From Labia minor (Eukaryota > Arthropoda > Insecta > Dermaptera > Spongiphoridae), in assembly GCA_963082975.1 (NCBI GenBank), contig OY720344.1, positions 82,758,053-82,822,052 on the forward strand: a stretch of DNA of 64,000 nucleotides, given 5' to 3'. The notes below the pieces were generated by a model. It did no database searches and had not been told where the DNA came from. It saw only the letters and a program-made list of their open reading frames with translations. The translations under genes were made by a program, and so were the position numbers. Shown here piece by piece: positions 1 to 12,263 of this stretch. Position 1 is the stretch's first letter. The number at the start of each line of letters is the position of its first letter.

Positions 1-566
1 CTCGCATTTTGATTTGGATTAATTAACACATATATTATATATTTAAATTAAATTTAATTAATTATAAATTAAAATGATATTTATTAAACCAGCGCGACTA
101 TGGCTCTTTGTTGATGGCACCACTTCACGTGCTAGCGCGTGATTGGTAGTCAACGAGTTAAAAAATTAATTCTGGTACTTTCAGAGATTCTATCAAACTA
201 AAATTCTATATATAGCAATTGTAGTGTGAAAAACTATCAAACATATATCTTTATTTTCACTGAAAGAGGGAAAAAATGAAAAATGGTCCTCTTCCGAATG
301 AACTACATTTCTCAAAAACTTGTTAGAAAACTAAGAATTTTGAATAATATCCGTGTACCAAATTTCATGATTCTAGCTCAAACCGTTTTTGCGTATTCTT
401 GACTACATACACATAAACATACACACATACATCAGGCAGACACACAGACATTTTTCTCAACGCTAGTGAAAATGACTCAGGGACCTTCAAAACGTATAAA
501 AACATCAAAATCTCGACATCGAAAATTTTCATGATAGCAATACTATCTCTGGCGAGATAGTAAAAA
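1..566 (+). repeat. Repeat family A copy (A1), cut by window start
   Basis: Copy of the commonest repeat in the window, here lacking its first ~30 bases. The parts in order are an AT-rich leader, the GTTTGGCTCTTTGTTGATGG block, a TATATATAGCA block, a CTTCCG block, the GTACCAAATTTCATGATTC core, a CA-rich microsatellite, the AAAACATCAAAATCTCGACA block, and the 3' hairpin CTATCTC-TGGC-GAGATAG at 543-560 followed by TAAAAA. No coding capacity. I interpret the family as non-autonomous and helentron-like (see findings). Confidence 0.8.
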
Positions 567-3389
567 TAACAATAAACTTGATTAGCTTACACATGAACTC
601 TAAAAAAAGAAAAACACATAAAATATTTCTATGAATCCTTCGATTCCGCTTTAGTTTGTTCCTGGAATTTTAAAATGTTCATCAGAAATATTATATATAT
701 ATAGGTATATTAAAAACAACACTAACTTTCATTCTTAAAAATCTTTAATTCATGCTCACAAGCCAATTTTTCATTAGTATCCTTTTGTCTCATGATTCTT
801 GGTTCTTTTCAATAGAAAGATTAAAATGAAAAAAAAAAACACCGAAAAAGTTCCGCTTTTGTTATCTAAATTTTCTCATTCAATTTTTATTTATTTAACA
901 ATTTTTTTATAGCTTATATTACTTGATATTCATGTTTAAAATCATCTCGAATCTCGAAAAAAACTTGATAATAACATTCAAGATGATGAATAAAATGAAC
1001 CCCTCCACCTCATTCTAAGCACTTCTCATTGTTTCCAATAGCTAATATCGAACAATTATTTTTATATGAAATTTGTAAATTATAAAATATTATAGATTAT
1101 ATAAACTCAGCAGTATAGATATTTCTTGTTACTCTTATAAACGATAATAAATAAATAAAAATTATAATTATCTTAAAGACAATAAATCATTTAATAAATA
1201 TATTGATCTAGATTATTTTCTCTTCACAAGTTTTTATTGATCTTCGGGAACTATGACCATCTAGCCAATCTTAGTTTTTTTTCTTATTTAAGGAAGTAAA
1301 TTTTTATTTTTAAATATTTTAGTGAACATGTTGAATACTCGACTACAAAATCCGCACTAAGCACTATGATGGAAGTTGGTTTGGAATTAAAATATATTAA
1401 AAAGCCAAAAAATATGGAAAAAGAAGAATAACAAATAATGTGCATAATTTTACATAATTATTTAACTTAAAATTTAATTAATATAGTTTAAAAGTTTTGG
1501 AATTATATATATATACTCGTTTCTTTAACAGAAATTAAATGAATTTATAATCATTTGCAGAAACATACCAAGGAGACAAAAGGGAGAAGGACAAGCATTG
1601 GTCGTTCAGTATATAATAATTTAAAGCAGACATTGCGATTGAGATTAAAATTTTAATAAATTATTTTAAAAATTTTATTAAATTATTTTTATTTCTACTC
1701 CCTGAGAGGCAAGTTTATTTGTATAATCAATTTTTAAAAATTCTATTAATTAGATTCATTTCAATATTTTTTATTGAAATTTCATTTTAGGTTTTTCTAA
1801 TAGTAGTATATTAATAATGGCATATAAATAAATTATCCATTTACATATAAAATTATTTTATTAATTTTAATAATAATAGATAATAGAATTGAAAAAATAG
1901 AAAATAGAAAAATACTACATACTTATGATATTTATCAAAACATATTAACCAATATATTCAAGTGCATTTGAATTTATTATTTTAAAAAGATGCATTTGTA
2001 TACTTTCTAAAATCTCGATGCGTAAAAAATGGAATCAAATAAATAAAAGAAATGTATAGTTTAAAAATGAATAAATTTCTTTATTTTTTTATTTTAATTT
2101 TAATGAAATTTAATTAAAAAAATCTTATTACAACACTCGAAATGTAAAATAAAAATAATATTCAAAAATAATTCGTTAAATTTTATTTAAAAACAACTAG
2201 TAAGTATTGTGAATAAGTAATTATTATATAATAAATAAAGTAATAATTAATTAATACTTACTATGACTGTGGAGGATGGGTGATCAAGTGTACCGGATTT
2301 GTAGGCAGCGAGTTGCTATTGAACGAGTCGACTTGGCAGCAAGTGAAATATGTTGAGCGGGTAGCGGATACAAGGGGCTACCAGTAGGCGGGTATTAGAA
2401 ATTCATAATCGACATCTTTTGATATATAAATATAATTATTGCATAATGTAATTCATTTTAAGTTAAAAAAATATCGAATCCTAAATTAAACATGAAATTT
2501 AAATTATATTATATATTTTATTAAATTATATTTATATTTTATTATAATAAATACATAATAATATATGTAATACGAAAAATAACGATAGAAATTTCAAATT
2601 TATTTAGTAAATATAATAATTAAGAAATTTAATTTTTTATATAGTGTAAGTATTATTATTGTAGTTGAAACAAATTTATTTTCAACTAAAAATTAATTTT
2701 TTCTTGAGATGAAGAGAAAAGTTGTAATAAAGAAAGAATCTGAAAGAAAATTAAGCGTCATTGGAGAAATCTGATGATTTTATCTCGAAATGGGAAAGTA
2801 AAAATCTCGTATTGTGGCATGTAAAATCTGGACCATGAGGACAAAATGAAATCAGAAGATGGGAGCCAGTGAAAGGAGAAAGGATAAAAAAACGTCATGG
2901 CCAGAGATATATCCAGGGTGTCGAGTGCAGAAACGTAATTGCAAATCCCCCCTCCTCGATAAGAATAAGTCCGTTGCTGTTTCAGCTGAAATCTTCAAAT
3001 CAGGATCGAAAGAAAAGAAAATGACCCACCACTTATTGTATAGCTCTTGGATGCCTTTTCAAAGTTGACCACTATTGTTTTTTTTTCTTATCAGTCAAAG
3101 AGCAGAAGCAGCGCGGAAGCCGCGTTTTTCCACTTTAGCCAGACGTATTGATTAAAGTTTTTAAATCACGACCTTTACAGAAAGAAAACAAACAACAATT
3201 CTCAAGAAAATCCAAATCCTTTCCTATTGAGATAAAATAAAAATACTTGTTTTTATTTCAAAATAAAAGATTAATATTCAAATATTTTATTATTTATTTA
3301 ATATATAAAAATTAACAAGATTTTTTTTATTAAATAAAAAAATTAAACTTAACTTTTTAAAATATCAATCTAATCTCTTTTTTAAAAAT
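567..3389. other. AT-rich intergenic DNA with two less AT-rich patches
   Basis: Mostly low-complexity A+T sequence without a recognisable gene. Two patches stand out by higher G+C: 2265-2400, and 2850-3170. The second contains an open frame of 69 codons at 2859-3068 (+) with no recognisable domain and no splice context that I can defend. They could be regulatory DNA or worn transposon pieces. Confidence 0.5.
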
Positions 3390-3950
3390 CTGGAATGTTT
3401 CCACTCGACTATTTGGATTAATTAACATATATTATATTTAAATTAAATTACTTAATTATAAATTATAAATTAAAATTAATAAATAATATTTATTAAACCA
3501 GCGCGTGTTTGGCTCTTTGTTGAAGGCACCACATCACGTGCTGGTGCATGATTTGACATGGTAACAAATTAATTCCGGTACTTCCAGCGATTCAATCAAT
3601 CTGAAATTTTATATATAGCAGTTTTATACAATTTTTAATCATGTGAAAAACTATCAAACATATATCTCTATTTTTACTGAGGAAAAAAAATGAAAACGTA
3701 AGTAATGACCGACTTCCGGATGAACTACATTTCTCAAAAGTTGATAGCAAACTACAAATTTTGAATATACTAAATTTCATTATTCAAGCTTAAACAGTTT
3801 TTGGGTAATCTTGTTTACACACACACACACAGAAAGAGAGAAAGAGAGATTTTTCTCAATCTTAGTGAAAATGACTCAGGGACATTCAAAACGTATAAAA
3901 ACATCAAAATCTCGACATCGAAAATTTTCGTGATCACAATACTAACTCAA
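3390..3950 (+). repeat. Repeat family A copy (A2)
   Basis: Near full-length copy starting CTGGAATGTTTCCACTCGAC. It lacks part of the left sub-terminal repeat, and its 3' hairpin is lost (the copy ends at about CACAATACTAACTC). The microsatellite is CA followed by a short GAGA run. Confidence 0.75.
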
Positions 3951-4191
3951 ATATTAAAAAGTATATTTTTTATCTTTTCGTGGAAAAAGCATTTTTGATT
4001 TGTAATTTATTTATTTCACATAAAAATGTATTTAAATTTGTATTTAAATTTAATTTTAAATTTAATAGATTATTTAATTAAATTAAAATATATTTTACGT
4101 ATATAAAAATTTAAGAGCGTTCAGCCAGCACTCTTGGGATTGTTAGTTATTTTTTCATTCAGTGTCACCCAGGACATCCATTCAAACTGAT

Positions 4192-4228
4192 TTTTACCGA
4201 CCGACGATAGTAAGGGAGGTATTGTTTA
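4192..4228 (+). repeat. Repeat family B, 5' end fragment (B1)
   Basis: Only the first ~36 bases of family B are present, with the 5' sub-terminal repeat ACCGACCGACGATAGTAAGG. The match then stops in AT-rich DNA. Solitary 5' ends such as this suggest truncation after insertion. Confidence 0.7.
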
Positions 4229-4348
4229 ATTTGTTATCATCCACTATCCATTTGAATAAAAATTTAATATTATTAATAATTTCGAAATAAAGAATAAATT
4301 CTGGTGGGATGATTTTAATTATCTTTTTAAATAAAAAATGACACTAAT

Positions 4349-4761
4349 CAGGCACGGCCCGAGCTCTTATGGCGCCCTAGGCCAAGGGTCTAAAGTTCGC
4401 CCCATATGTTTTAACAAGCAAAAAAAAAGAATCAACTAAAAAATTTTTGTTTGTTATTAAAAAAATATTTTTATATTTGAAAATATATTTTATTTTAGTT
4501 GGATCCACATATTGATTGATCTTCCTAAAAAGGAGATATCTTGGTATGATATCAACATTATATTTTTAAAAATGTAATAATTTACTACTTATTTTAAATA
4601 AACGCAATTTTTTTATTGCGTACCATAATTTTTTATTTAATATTAAGTCTTATCAGCCCTGATATCTTGCGAAGGATTATTTTTTTTTTCATAATGGCGC
4701 CCCTGCCAGCCAAGCGCCCCGAGCCATGGCCTTAACTGGCTCGGCTCTAGGGCCGGCCCTG
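4349..4761. mobile_element. hAT-type MITE, 413 bp, perfect 8-bp target duplication
   Basis: Starts CAGGCACGGCCCGAGCTC. The opposite end, read inward, is CAGGGCCGGCCCTAGAGCC. The flanking octamer ACACTAAT is duplicated at 4341-4348 and 4762-4769. Eight-base duplications and CAG-starting GC-rich ends are typical of hAT. The interior is AT-rich and non-coding, so it must depend on a transposase from elsewhere. Confidence 0.9.
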
Positions 4762-4769
4762 ACACTAAT

Positions 4770-5657
4770 GAAGAACATGATTGAAAATAACATTAAATTA
4801 TCAACTCTAAAATGAGTTTAAAATCATAATTAAAAAAATAGATTCCAATTGAAATTTTTTAGCGTCTCATATAAAGTTAAAATATAAAATAAAATATATT
4901 TTTAAATAAATATAAATAATCATTGATTATCTGTATGTTCGAAGAAAGATTTGATTTACAAATAATTAGGGTATTTTTAATTTATCCTATATACCAATAT
5001 TCATCATTACTTAGTGAGGTTTGAATTTTCGTTTCTTTGAGCATTTTATTAAAGCGATTAATAATAAAAGATTCAAATATATTAATTTATAATTGAAAAT
5101 CAATTTCAAATTTCAAATAAATTTTACTTTACTTTCTTTCACCTTTGTCTGAAATCATTTACCACTTAAAAACAATTGATACAGTTATTAGGTTAATATT
5201 TGAATAATGAACTTTGCTATAAGATATATTATTATTATTATTAAAACTGGCGTTTTCTATAAAAATTAAAATTAGAAATTATTTTTGTTTATGTAGGTAT
5301 GTATAAAATATTATTTTTGTTTTTGTTTTTGTCATACAGATTAATCTACCTCTGTTATTTTGTTTTGTTAAATCATGTGAGTATTAGTAAAAATTAAAAA
5401 CACAAATTTAAAACAAAATTCATTTAAATTGGGACATTTATAAAGATTTCATTTTTTTTAATATAAATATTAAAATTTAAATAAAATCAATTTTATCAAT
5501 TATAGGAATTGTTCCTTAAACCATTTAAAATTCTAAAACTAAAAAAAAAAATCATTTTCAATCTACTTTAAACATTTTTTGTCTACATATCTTTTTTTAT
5601 TAATTTTTATTTTTTAACATGCCCTTGTTGTTTCCCTCTCTTTATCACTCTCTCTCC

Positions 5658-5690
<33 letters not shown>

Positions 5691-7440
5691 ATTCTGGTGA
5701 AACACTGTCGCTAGCACTGATGTGACAAAACTAAATAATAACATGGAGAATAAAAATAATAAAAGAATCCCATTTAAAATTCCATCAGAGTCAAGGTCCG
5801 GATGTTGCTAAACAGAGAGAGCTATGTTGGTGTTGGACGAGTAGAGTAGGGATGGTGAGGGTTGTTGCAAGGGTTGAGGTATATATATATATATGCCCTA
5901 ACTGAATAACACACATTTTTTTGCTTATCCAGTTCCATTCCAAAATGTTATTATCATCTATCATAATTAGTAAAAGGATTTGCAATGTAGAAATATTTAC
6001 ATGTGCATTTCATAGCCCGTTCAAATTGATTAGGAAAAAAATAATTAAGGTATCTTTATAATTAAAAATTCTAATATCAATTAAAAAAGAATTGATTATT
6101 TAAATAAAAGAATTAATACAACTATGAAATATCTTAAAACATAAAAAAAAATGGTAAAACGTTTTCTGGACTAGGCTCTTAAACATTTCTGACTTTTTTT
6201 TAGACATTTTGAAAATTTCATTTTAGCCCGCGTTTAAAGGTATTTTCCCACCCCTGTCTTAGGAAATTTAAAATATTTATAAAACTCTGTTCCATGTCAA
6301 AAACCACAAAAAAACCTAAACCAACATACATTGTTATCATTCAACAAATGAAAATATAATTTAAAATTAAAATTTATACTTAAAAATAATTATATTTATA
6401 TTTCTCTTCTATTAAAATTTAAACTGATCAAGTTTCCATTTATTAACTCAATAAAAGAATAAACTCTGCCCATAGAAATTTAAAAAACAGATTGTGTCGG
6501 CGGCATTAAATCGATCATTTGCCCTTTTTTCAGATTGGGCATAAGTACCAACGCGATGAAATCTAAAAGAAAGAAAGCCTTATCAAAACATAATAGAGCT
6601 CATGAAAACTCCTTCTAGGTACACAGAATTAATTTAGAAGAATATAAATGTGATCCATACAATGGAAAATCCGATTATATTTATTATCTACCAGAGAGAA
6701 TTTTGAATATTTTTTTTTAATGAAATAAATTGGTCTTTTTAAACTTTATTTTTATATAAAATCATAAAATAAATAAAATCAAAATTAAAATATTTGCTTC
6801 AATTTTAATTTAATTTTATTTAATAATTTCTTTTTCTATAAAATATACCGTTTATTTATTCTCACTTTGATGCAAATGAACTTTGTATTTTGAAAGCGAA
6901 TTTCTCTAATCTTTTCTTTATCATTTTCAAACCTTTTTCGATTAAATTGAAAAACTCCTGATGCGCCGCTCAACGGTAAGTTGAATTAAACGAGGCTTTG
7001 GACTCAATAGACTATTGAGTATTGTGTTCAATCGGTAGCGGATTATCTTAACCCCACTAACGAACCCATGATTGTAACCCATTCAACAAGTAGATATGGG
7101 GGCGTGTAAGTGGGTAGAACTCTCCGAGGGTGAATGCACACACACGCACTCGTTACCGGTCGACACACTTCTCATGACGAAATTTCTCCACAATCTTTTT
7201 TTCCTAAAACTTGTCCAATCATTCATTTTTATTATTATTATTATTTATTTTTATTATTAATAATAAATTCATAATATTTTAAAAATTTTTATAAAATTTA
7301 AATTATATTTTTTTTTTATTTAGTTAGGAGTAATTAACCAAAAACTATATAACTTATATAAGTTTAAAAACGAGGAACATAAATTTAAATTCTAAATCGA
7401 AATCAAAAATAGATTTAATAAATTGAATCTTGAAGGAAAT
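4770..7440. other. AT-rich intergenic DNA
   Basis: No gene recognised. It contains (AT)n runs near 5658-5690 and 5880-5894, TATTATT runs near 5229 and 7222, and a moderately GC-rich patch at 6958-7185 with a short CACACACGCAC run. That patch has no open frame and resembles nothing I can name. Confidence 0.5.
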
Positions 7441-7479
7441 GAAGAGACGAAAGCCTCGGGAGAATCTATTTTGAAAAAT

Positions 7480-7850
7480 TATTAAATTCGAATCTAGATA
7501 ATAGATCAGAAACCTTATCGGTAGACTCAGCAGAAATTAATCTCGAAGAACCAATGTTACATGAGGTAGAAATGATAATGGGAAGATTAGGTTACGCAGA
7601 CCACTTAAATATATAGGAGATTCGGTAATTGCAATTTAAAGAGAGTGTAGAAAAATTAGGAAAAGAGAGGTGGGACTGGAAATTAATAGTGCTAAGCATC
7701 ATCATGTTTAGTACAGAGAGGAACAATAACACACAAAGTCTTAACATACAAAACATAGATTTCGAAAATGTAGAAAAATTTAAATACTTAAGTTCTGTAA
7801 TCACGGAGGATAATATTTGAGAATTTAAATCGAGGTTGTAATGGGCTAAC
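7480..7850 (+). pseudogene. LINE reverse-transcriptase fragment, internally deleted
   Basis: Two blocks read like parts of a non-LTR retrotransposon ORF2. At 7518-7617 the frame reads INLEEPMLHEVEMIMGRLG, which resembles the region preceding the RT fingers. At 7731-7820 it reads TQSLNIQNIDFENVEKFKYL then SSVITEDN, the classic RT thumb/connection motif. The catalytic centre between them is missing and stop codons intervene, so this is a dead, internally deleted copy. Family assignment beyond non-LTR element is not possible here. Confidence 0.7.
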
Positions 7851-7854
7851 GCAG

Positions 7855-7990
7855 TGGTTTCCAACCTTTCTATACCGGCGCCTCCCTTTTGTTAAAAAAA
7901 ATTCTTGAGCCCCCCTTAATTTTTGTAATAATCTAATTTCCTTTTTCTATAGTCGGGCACATTTCTGAAATAATATAACAACAGGGATGG
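7855..7990. mobile_element. hAT terminal fragment
   Basis: Begins CAGTGGTTTCCAACCTTTCT, a typical hAT end, followed by a CCTCCC/GCCCCCC stretch. No opposite end or target duplication was found. It abuts the LINE fragment, into which it may have inserted. Confidence 0.6.
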
Positions 7991-8030
7991 GCCATGGTTC
8001 AAAGCATCGCAAAATCATCTTAACTTTTTT

Positions 8031-8655
8031 ACCGACCGACGATAGTAAGGGAGGTATTGTTTTCACATCAAATTTCACATGTGGAGATTTTTACATATCT
8101 CCACGAATCAAGCATTTTCTTAACAGAAAAAAGTATTTTTAGCATGATGTCTGTCCGTCCGTCCTTCCGTATAGATGTGTACAGCTTGAACGGCTCAACG
8201 GATTTTGATGAAATTTGGTATATTTACTTAATGCATCAGTATGATGAATTGATCAACTTTTGGTGCAAATCCGCAAACCGGAAGTGGTAGTATTAGCGAT
8301 CGACGATAGGAAGGGAAGGGTTGTTTTCACACCAAATTTCACATGAGGAGATTTTTTTACATATCACCCCGAATCATGCACTGTGTATTGGTTTTATCCT
8401 CGAGAAAAATCATCTTTATTAGTTTTTTCTTGATTTAAAATTATATGACGTCATCCAGACATTCATGAGGTCACAGCCTGGTCTTACATATATATTATAA
8501 ATAAAATAAAATTAAACATATTATGTTATATCCATATCTGTTTTTTATTACATTAATAGGTATATTAAAATTATTTGAAATAATTTCTGTAGCTGGAAAT
8601 TAATTTACTTCAAACCGTCGGTCGGTTCGGACCTGGCCACAGGTCAACTTATTTT
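8031..8655 (+). repeat. Repeat family B, full-length copy (B2)
   Basis: The 5' sub-terminal repeat ACCGACCGACG is at 8031. The centre has the GTCY-type microsatellite GTCTGTCCGTCCGTCC near 8150, then GATTTTGATGAAATTTGGTA and AACCGGAAGTGGTAG. The inverted partner CGTCGGTCGGT is at 8617-8627, and the 3' hairpin GACCTG-GCCA-CAGGTC is at 8630-8645. The internal frame of 77 codons at 8057-8290 is incidental. The layout matches DINE-1/helentron-associated elements. Confidence 0.8.
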
Positions 8656-9552
8656 ATGTTTCATTCATGTATAAGATTGTTTATATACTTCAACATTATA
8701 AAATATTAAAATGCCTCATAATATTTATAATCTTTTCCGTAAACATCTGGGAGTGATCTCTTTGAAGGTTAGCAAAGTTTTATATCCGACACCAAAATAA
8801 ATATCATAGAATCCTTCTCTCAATGAATATGTTTAAAGCTGTTAAATTTTAATTAAATATTTTTACTAAAATGAATTTTATAAGAAAATTATTTTAAAAT
8901 CAATTTAAAATAACTCAAAATAAAAAAATCAACTTTTTTTTTAATTTTTAGGAAATTAAAGTTTAAAATAAAAATGAATTATTTTTACTAAGAATTTATT
9001 TATTAAAATAAATATAATATTGAGAAATTGAATATAATTTGATTTTATGTTTTTTTAAATAAATAATTTATATATAATAATAATGCAATTGATTTTATTA
9101 ATTTTGAATCTAATTAACATGAATAAATGTATAGTTCCAGTCACAGAATTATTATCAAATTTTAAACATTAGTATTAATATAACAATATATATATGTAGT
9201 TTAACCACTTTTTTATTTACTTTTACTTATTTAAAAAACCTTGGAGGTAGAGAATTTTCCATAGGGGCCATAGAATTTCGAAAAATATGACACATAAATT
9301 ATAATAATTAAATAAGGTCATCGTTAACATTATTAAATGCATGTATTGACTAGTAAAAGTTTGCATATATAAATTTAAAATTAAAAATTTAAGCAATCTA
9401 AACGAAAAAAATAGGGGAGGGGGTGACATATTGATTTGCGTTTCAAGGATGCCGTGACTTCAAAAAATTTGAGAAACTCATGATTAAAGGACAGTCACCC
9501 ATCACCTTGAAAATAATAAAATCATATTAGAGAGAACTTCCGTATCATAGGT
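8656..9552. other. AT-rich intergenic DNA
   Basis: Low-complexity A+T sequence; no gene, RNA or repeat family recognised. Confidence 0.5.
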
Positions 9553-9943
9553 CAGTGGTTTCCAAACTGGGAGGCACGGATTATTGCTGGGATAGGCGCC
9601 AAAATGTTTTTACTAAAAACTTCTACTATATGTTCAAATAAATAAAACATTATATCGTAATATAATATTTAAAAATTTAGAACTATCATGCGATAGTAAA
9701 CTAAAACAGAAATTTAAAAATGAAACTTATTTAAAATGTGTTTATATGATTATATATCCCAAACTATGAGCCGCGACGCCGTCATAAAAGAACCGTGAAA
9801 AAATTTCCTAATACTTGAAATTTTTTTGTTCTAAAAAAAAAAGCAAAGATGATTTTGTGGGGAAACTTTTGAACATTTTTGAGTCGCGGAAAAAATCCAA
9901 TGTATTATGAGAGCAGTATACCGAAAAAGTTTGGCAACCTCTG
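9553..9943. mobile_element. hAT remnant(s)
   Basis: Left end CAGTGGTTTCCAAACTGGGA. The right end, read inward, is CAGAGGTTGCCAAACTTTTT. The flanking octamers do not match, so this is either an old copy or two hAT fragments side by side (a second GC-rich segment, GAGCCGCGACGCCG, begins at 9767). The last ~35 bases and the following flank recur at 19848-19912, directly upstream of another A element. Confidence 0.6.
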
Positions 9944-9974
9944 AATTATATCTAGGTACAGTATATTAAAAATT

Positions 9975-10588
9975 AGCTGGAGTGTCTCCACTCGACTAAC
10001 TCGTAATTTGAATTGAATTAAATAACATAATATATTATATTTAAATTAAATTTAATTAATTATAAATTATAAATTAAAATTAATAAATAATATTTATTAA
10101 ATCAGCGCCTGTTTGGCTCTTTGTTGATGGCACCACGTCACGTGTTGGCGCGTGAGATTTGCAGTGTTAAAAAATTAATTCCGGTACTTTCAGCGATTCA
10201 ATCAAATGGAATTCTATATATAGCAGTTTTATACAATTTTTAATCATGTGAAAAATTATCAAACATATATCTTTATTTTTACGGTCACTTTAGAGGAAAA
10301 AAATCCAAACGTTGTAGGTAATAACCCTCTTCCGGTTGAGCTACATTTCTCAAAATTTGATAGAAAACTACGAATTTTGAATAATGCCCATGTACCAAAT
10401 TTCATGATTTTAGCTCAAACCGTTTTTGCATCATCTTGTCTACATACATACACACATACACACACAGAGACATTTTTCTCAACCTTAGTGAAAATGATTC
10501 ATGAACCTTCAAAACATATAAAAACATCAAAATCTCAACATCGAAAATTTTCGTGATCGCAATACTATCACTAGCGAGATGGTAAAAA
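9975..10588 (+). repeat. Repeat family A copy (A3)
   Basis: Full-length copy from CTGGAGTGTCTCCACTCGAC to the degenerate 3' hairpin (CTATCAC...GCGAGATGG) followed by TAAAAA. The microsatellite is ACACATACACACAC. The upstream flank from 9909 is shared with copy A7. Confidence 0.8.
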
Positions 10589-10698
10589 TAAAAGATAGAG
10601 GCATTGAAAATTTTGGTTGGGGAGGCATTCTAGCATAAAGATTGGAAAACCTGCCATTGGTAAATAGAATTTTCAGCTTAGCCTTAATTAATATAAAA

Positions 10699-11192
10699 AT
10701 AAGTTGACCTATGGCCAGGTCTGAACCCATCGAATTTTATTTTATTTATAATATATATGTAAGACTAGGCTGTGACGTCATATAATTTTAAATTAAGAAA
10801 AAACTAATAAAGATGATTTTTCTCGAAGATTAAACCAATACAAAGTGAATGATCGTGATAATATGTAAAAAATCTCCTCATGTGAAATTTGGTGTGAAAA
10901 TAACCCTTTCCTTCCTATCGTCGATCGCTAATACTACCACTTCCGGTTTCCGGATTTGCACCAAAAGTTGATCAATTCATCCTACTGATGCATTAAGTAA
11001 ATATACAAAATTTCATCAAAATCCGTTGAGCCGTTCAAGCTGTACACTTCCATACGGACGGACGGACGGACAGACATGCTAAAAATACTTTTTTTTGTTA
11101 AGAAAATGCTTGATTCGTGGAGATATGTAAAAATCTCCACATGTGAAATTTGGTGTGAAAACAATACCTCCCTTACTATCGTCGGTCGGTAA
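10699..11192 (-). repeat. Repeat family B copy (B3)
   Basis: Reverse-oriented copy. The 3' hairpin is at 10705-10720 (GACCTA-TGGC-CAGGTC as read on the plus strand), and the GGAC-repeat microsatellite is at ~11057-11077. The 5' sub-terminal repeat ends at 11192. Part of the region next to the 3' sub-terminal repeat is deleted. Lies ~100 bp from A3. Confidence 0.8.
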
Positions 11193-12263
11193 TGAATAGA
11201 TATTCCGAAAATAATAATAAAATTTATGTTTCTATTTATAAAACCATAAAATAAGATTTAAAGAAAATATTTAAATTTCAAAGTAATAACTATATATATA
11301 TATATATACATATATAGTTAAAAATACTTAAAGAAAGAATAAAAATATTTTTTTTTAATATGTATTCCTATAATAATTGCGTTTTCTCTTTTTATAAATG
11401 ATATTATATTAAATTATTTTTAATCTTATTAGTTTTTATTTATCTATTATTTATAGTAAAGAGTATTTTCAAATGATATGAAAAAAAAAACTTTTTTTTA
11501 TAAATATAATTTATAAATATAATAAATAAAAATTAATTTACATTAAACTATAGAAAAAGTATATATATATATATATATATATCACTTTAAAATATATTTA
11601 TAAACATTTTGAGGTGTTGTTATTAAAGTTGTTCTTATGCTAAAGTTTTTAGTTTACTTATTCGTAGCTTAAAATGCACCCTTCAAGAAGTCTGCGATTC
11701 CTTCCTTATTCAAATAATTGGAAGATTAATGCTTTTTCCGATATCCTTGGCCGAGTATCGGGCAAAGGGCAGCTTCTCTTCTTATCTCAATCATATATTG
11801 TGTATCGGCTTGATGGATGAGGCTCTGGGCCTCCTGGAAAAATGTCCGGTTCTACCCGCTGCTCGCTAATAGCAAAGTTACTCGCTCGTGCCTTATAGAT
11901 AAGACGTCGTCGTTGCCACTTGATTAATGAAGATATGTTTATTGTTATTCATCCTCTTGGCCTCATACCTAAAATGTCTTCTTCCTATTTTCCCAGTTAC
12001 AAATTTTGTTATCCAATTTAGCTTTAAACTCGTCCAAAGACCCGTCTATGAGTTGTTATTTAAATACCATTCATAAACTTGAAAAGTGCCCAACGAGCAT
12101 TAGAAAATGTCCTATAAATATTAGTTTGGGGATATTTATTATCTAAAAAAAAGAGAAAAACAATAAATAAGTTAAATTATTTTCAATTAATTAAGTAGAG
12201 TATTTATAATATATATTTATACATATAATGTTTTATCATCTTATATGAATTAATAAAGATTTT
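11193..12263. other. Intergenic DNA with a less AT-rich segment at 11650-12080
   Basis: 11193-11640 is low-complexity A+T with (TA)n at 11290-11310 and 11563-11582. 11650-12080 has clearly more balanced composition, little simple repeat, no long frame and no match to the repeat families here. It lies ~3.4 kb upstream of CYP315A1, so it may be an enhancer, an unseen non-coding exon, or a unique transposon relic. Confidence 0.4.

Noticed and set aside
2859-3068. 69-codon open frame in a less AT-rich patch as a gene
   Set aside because: No domain, no splice signals with a partner exon, and short enough to occur by chance; kept only as part of the intergenic description.
7592-7864. Minus-strand 90-codon frame
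   Set aside because: It is the antisense shadow of the LINE RT thumb fragment.
8057-8290. Open frames inside family B (also 10982-11164 and 63609-63794)
   Set aside because: All repeat-consensus frames across the GTCY microsatellite; their length varies between copies and they have no protein features.
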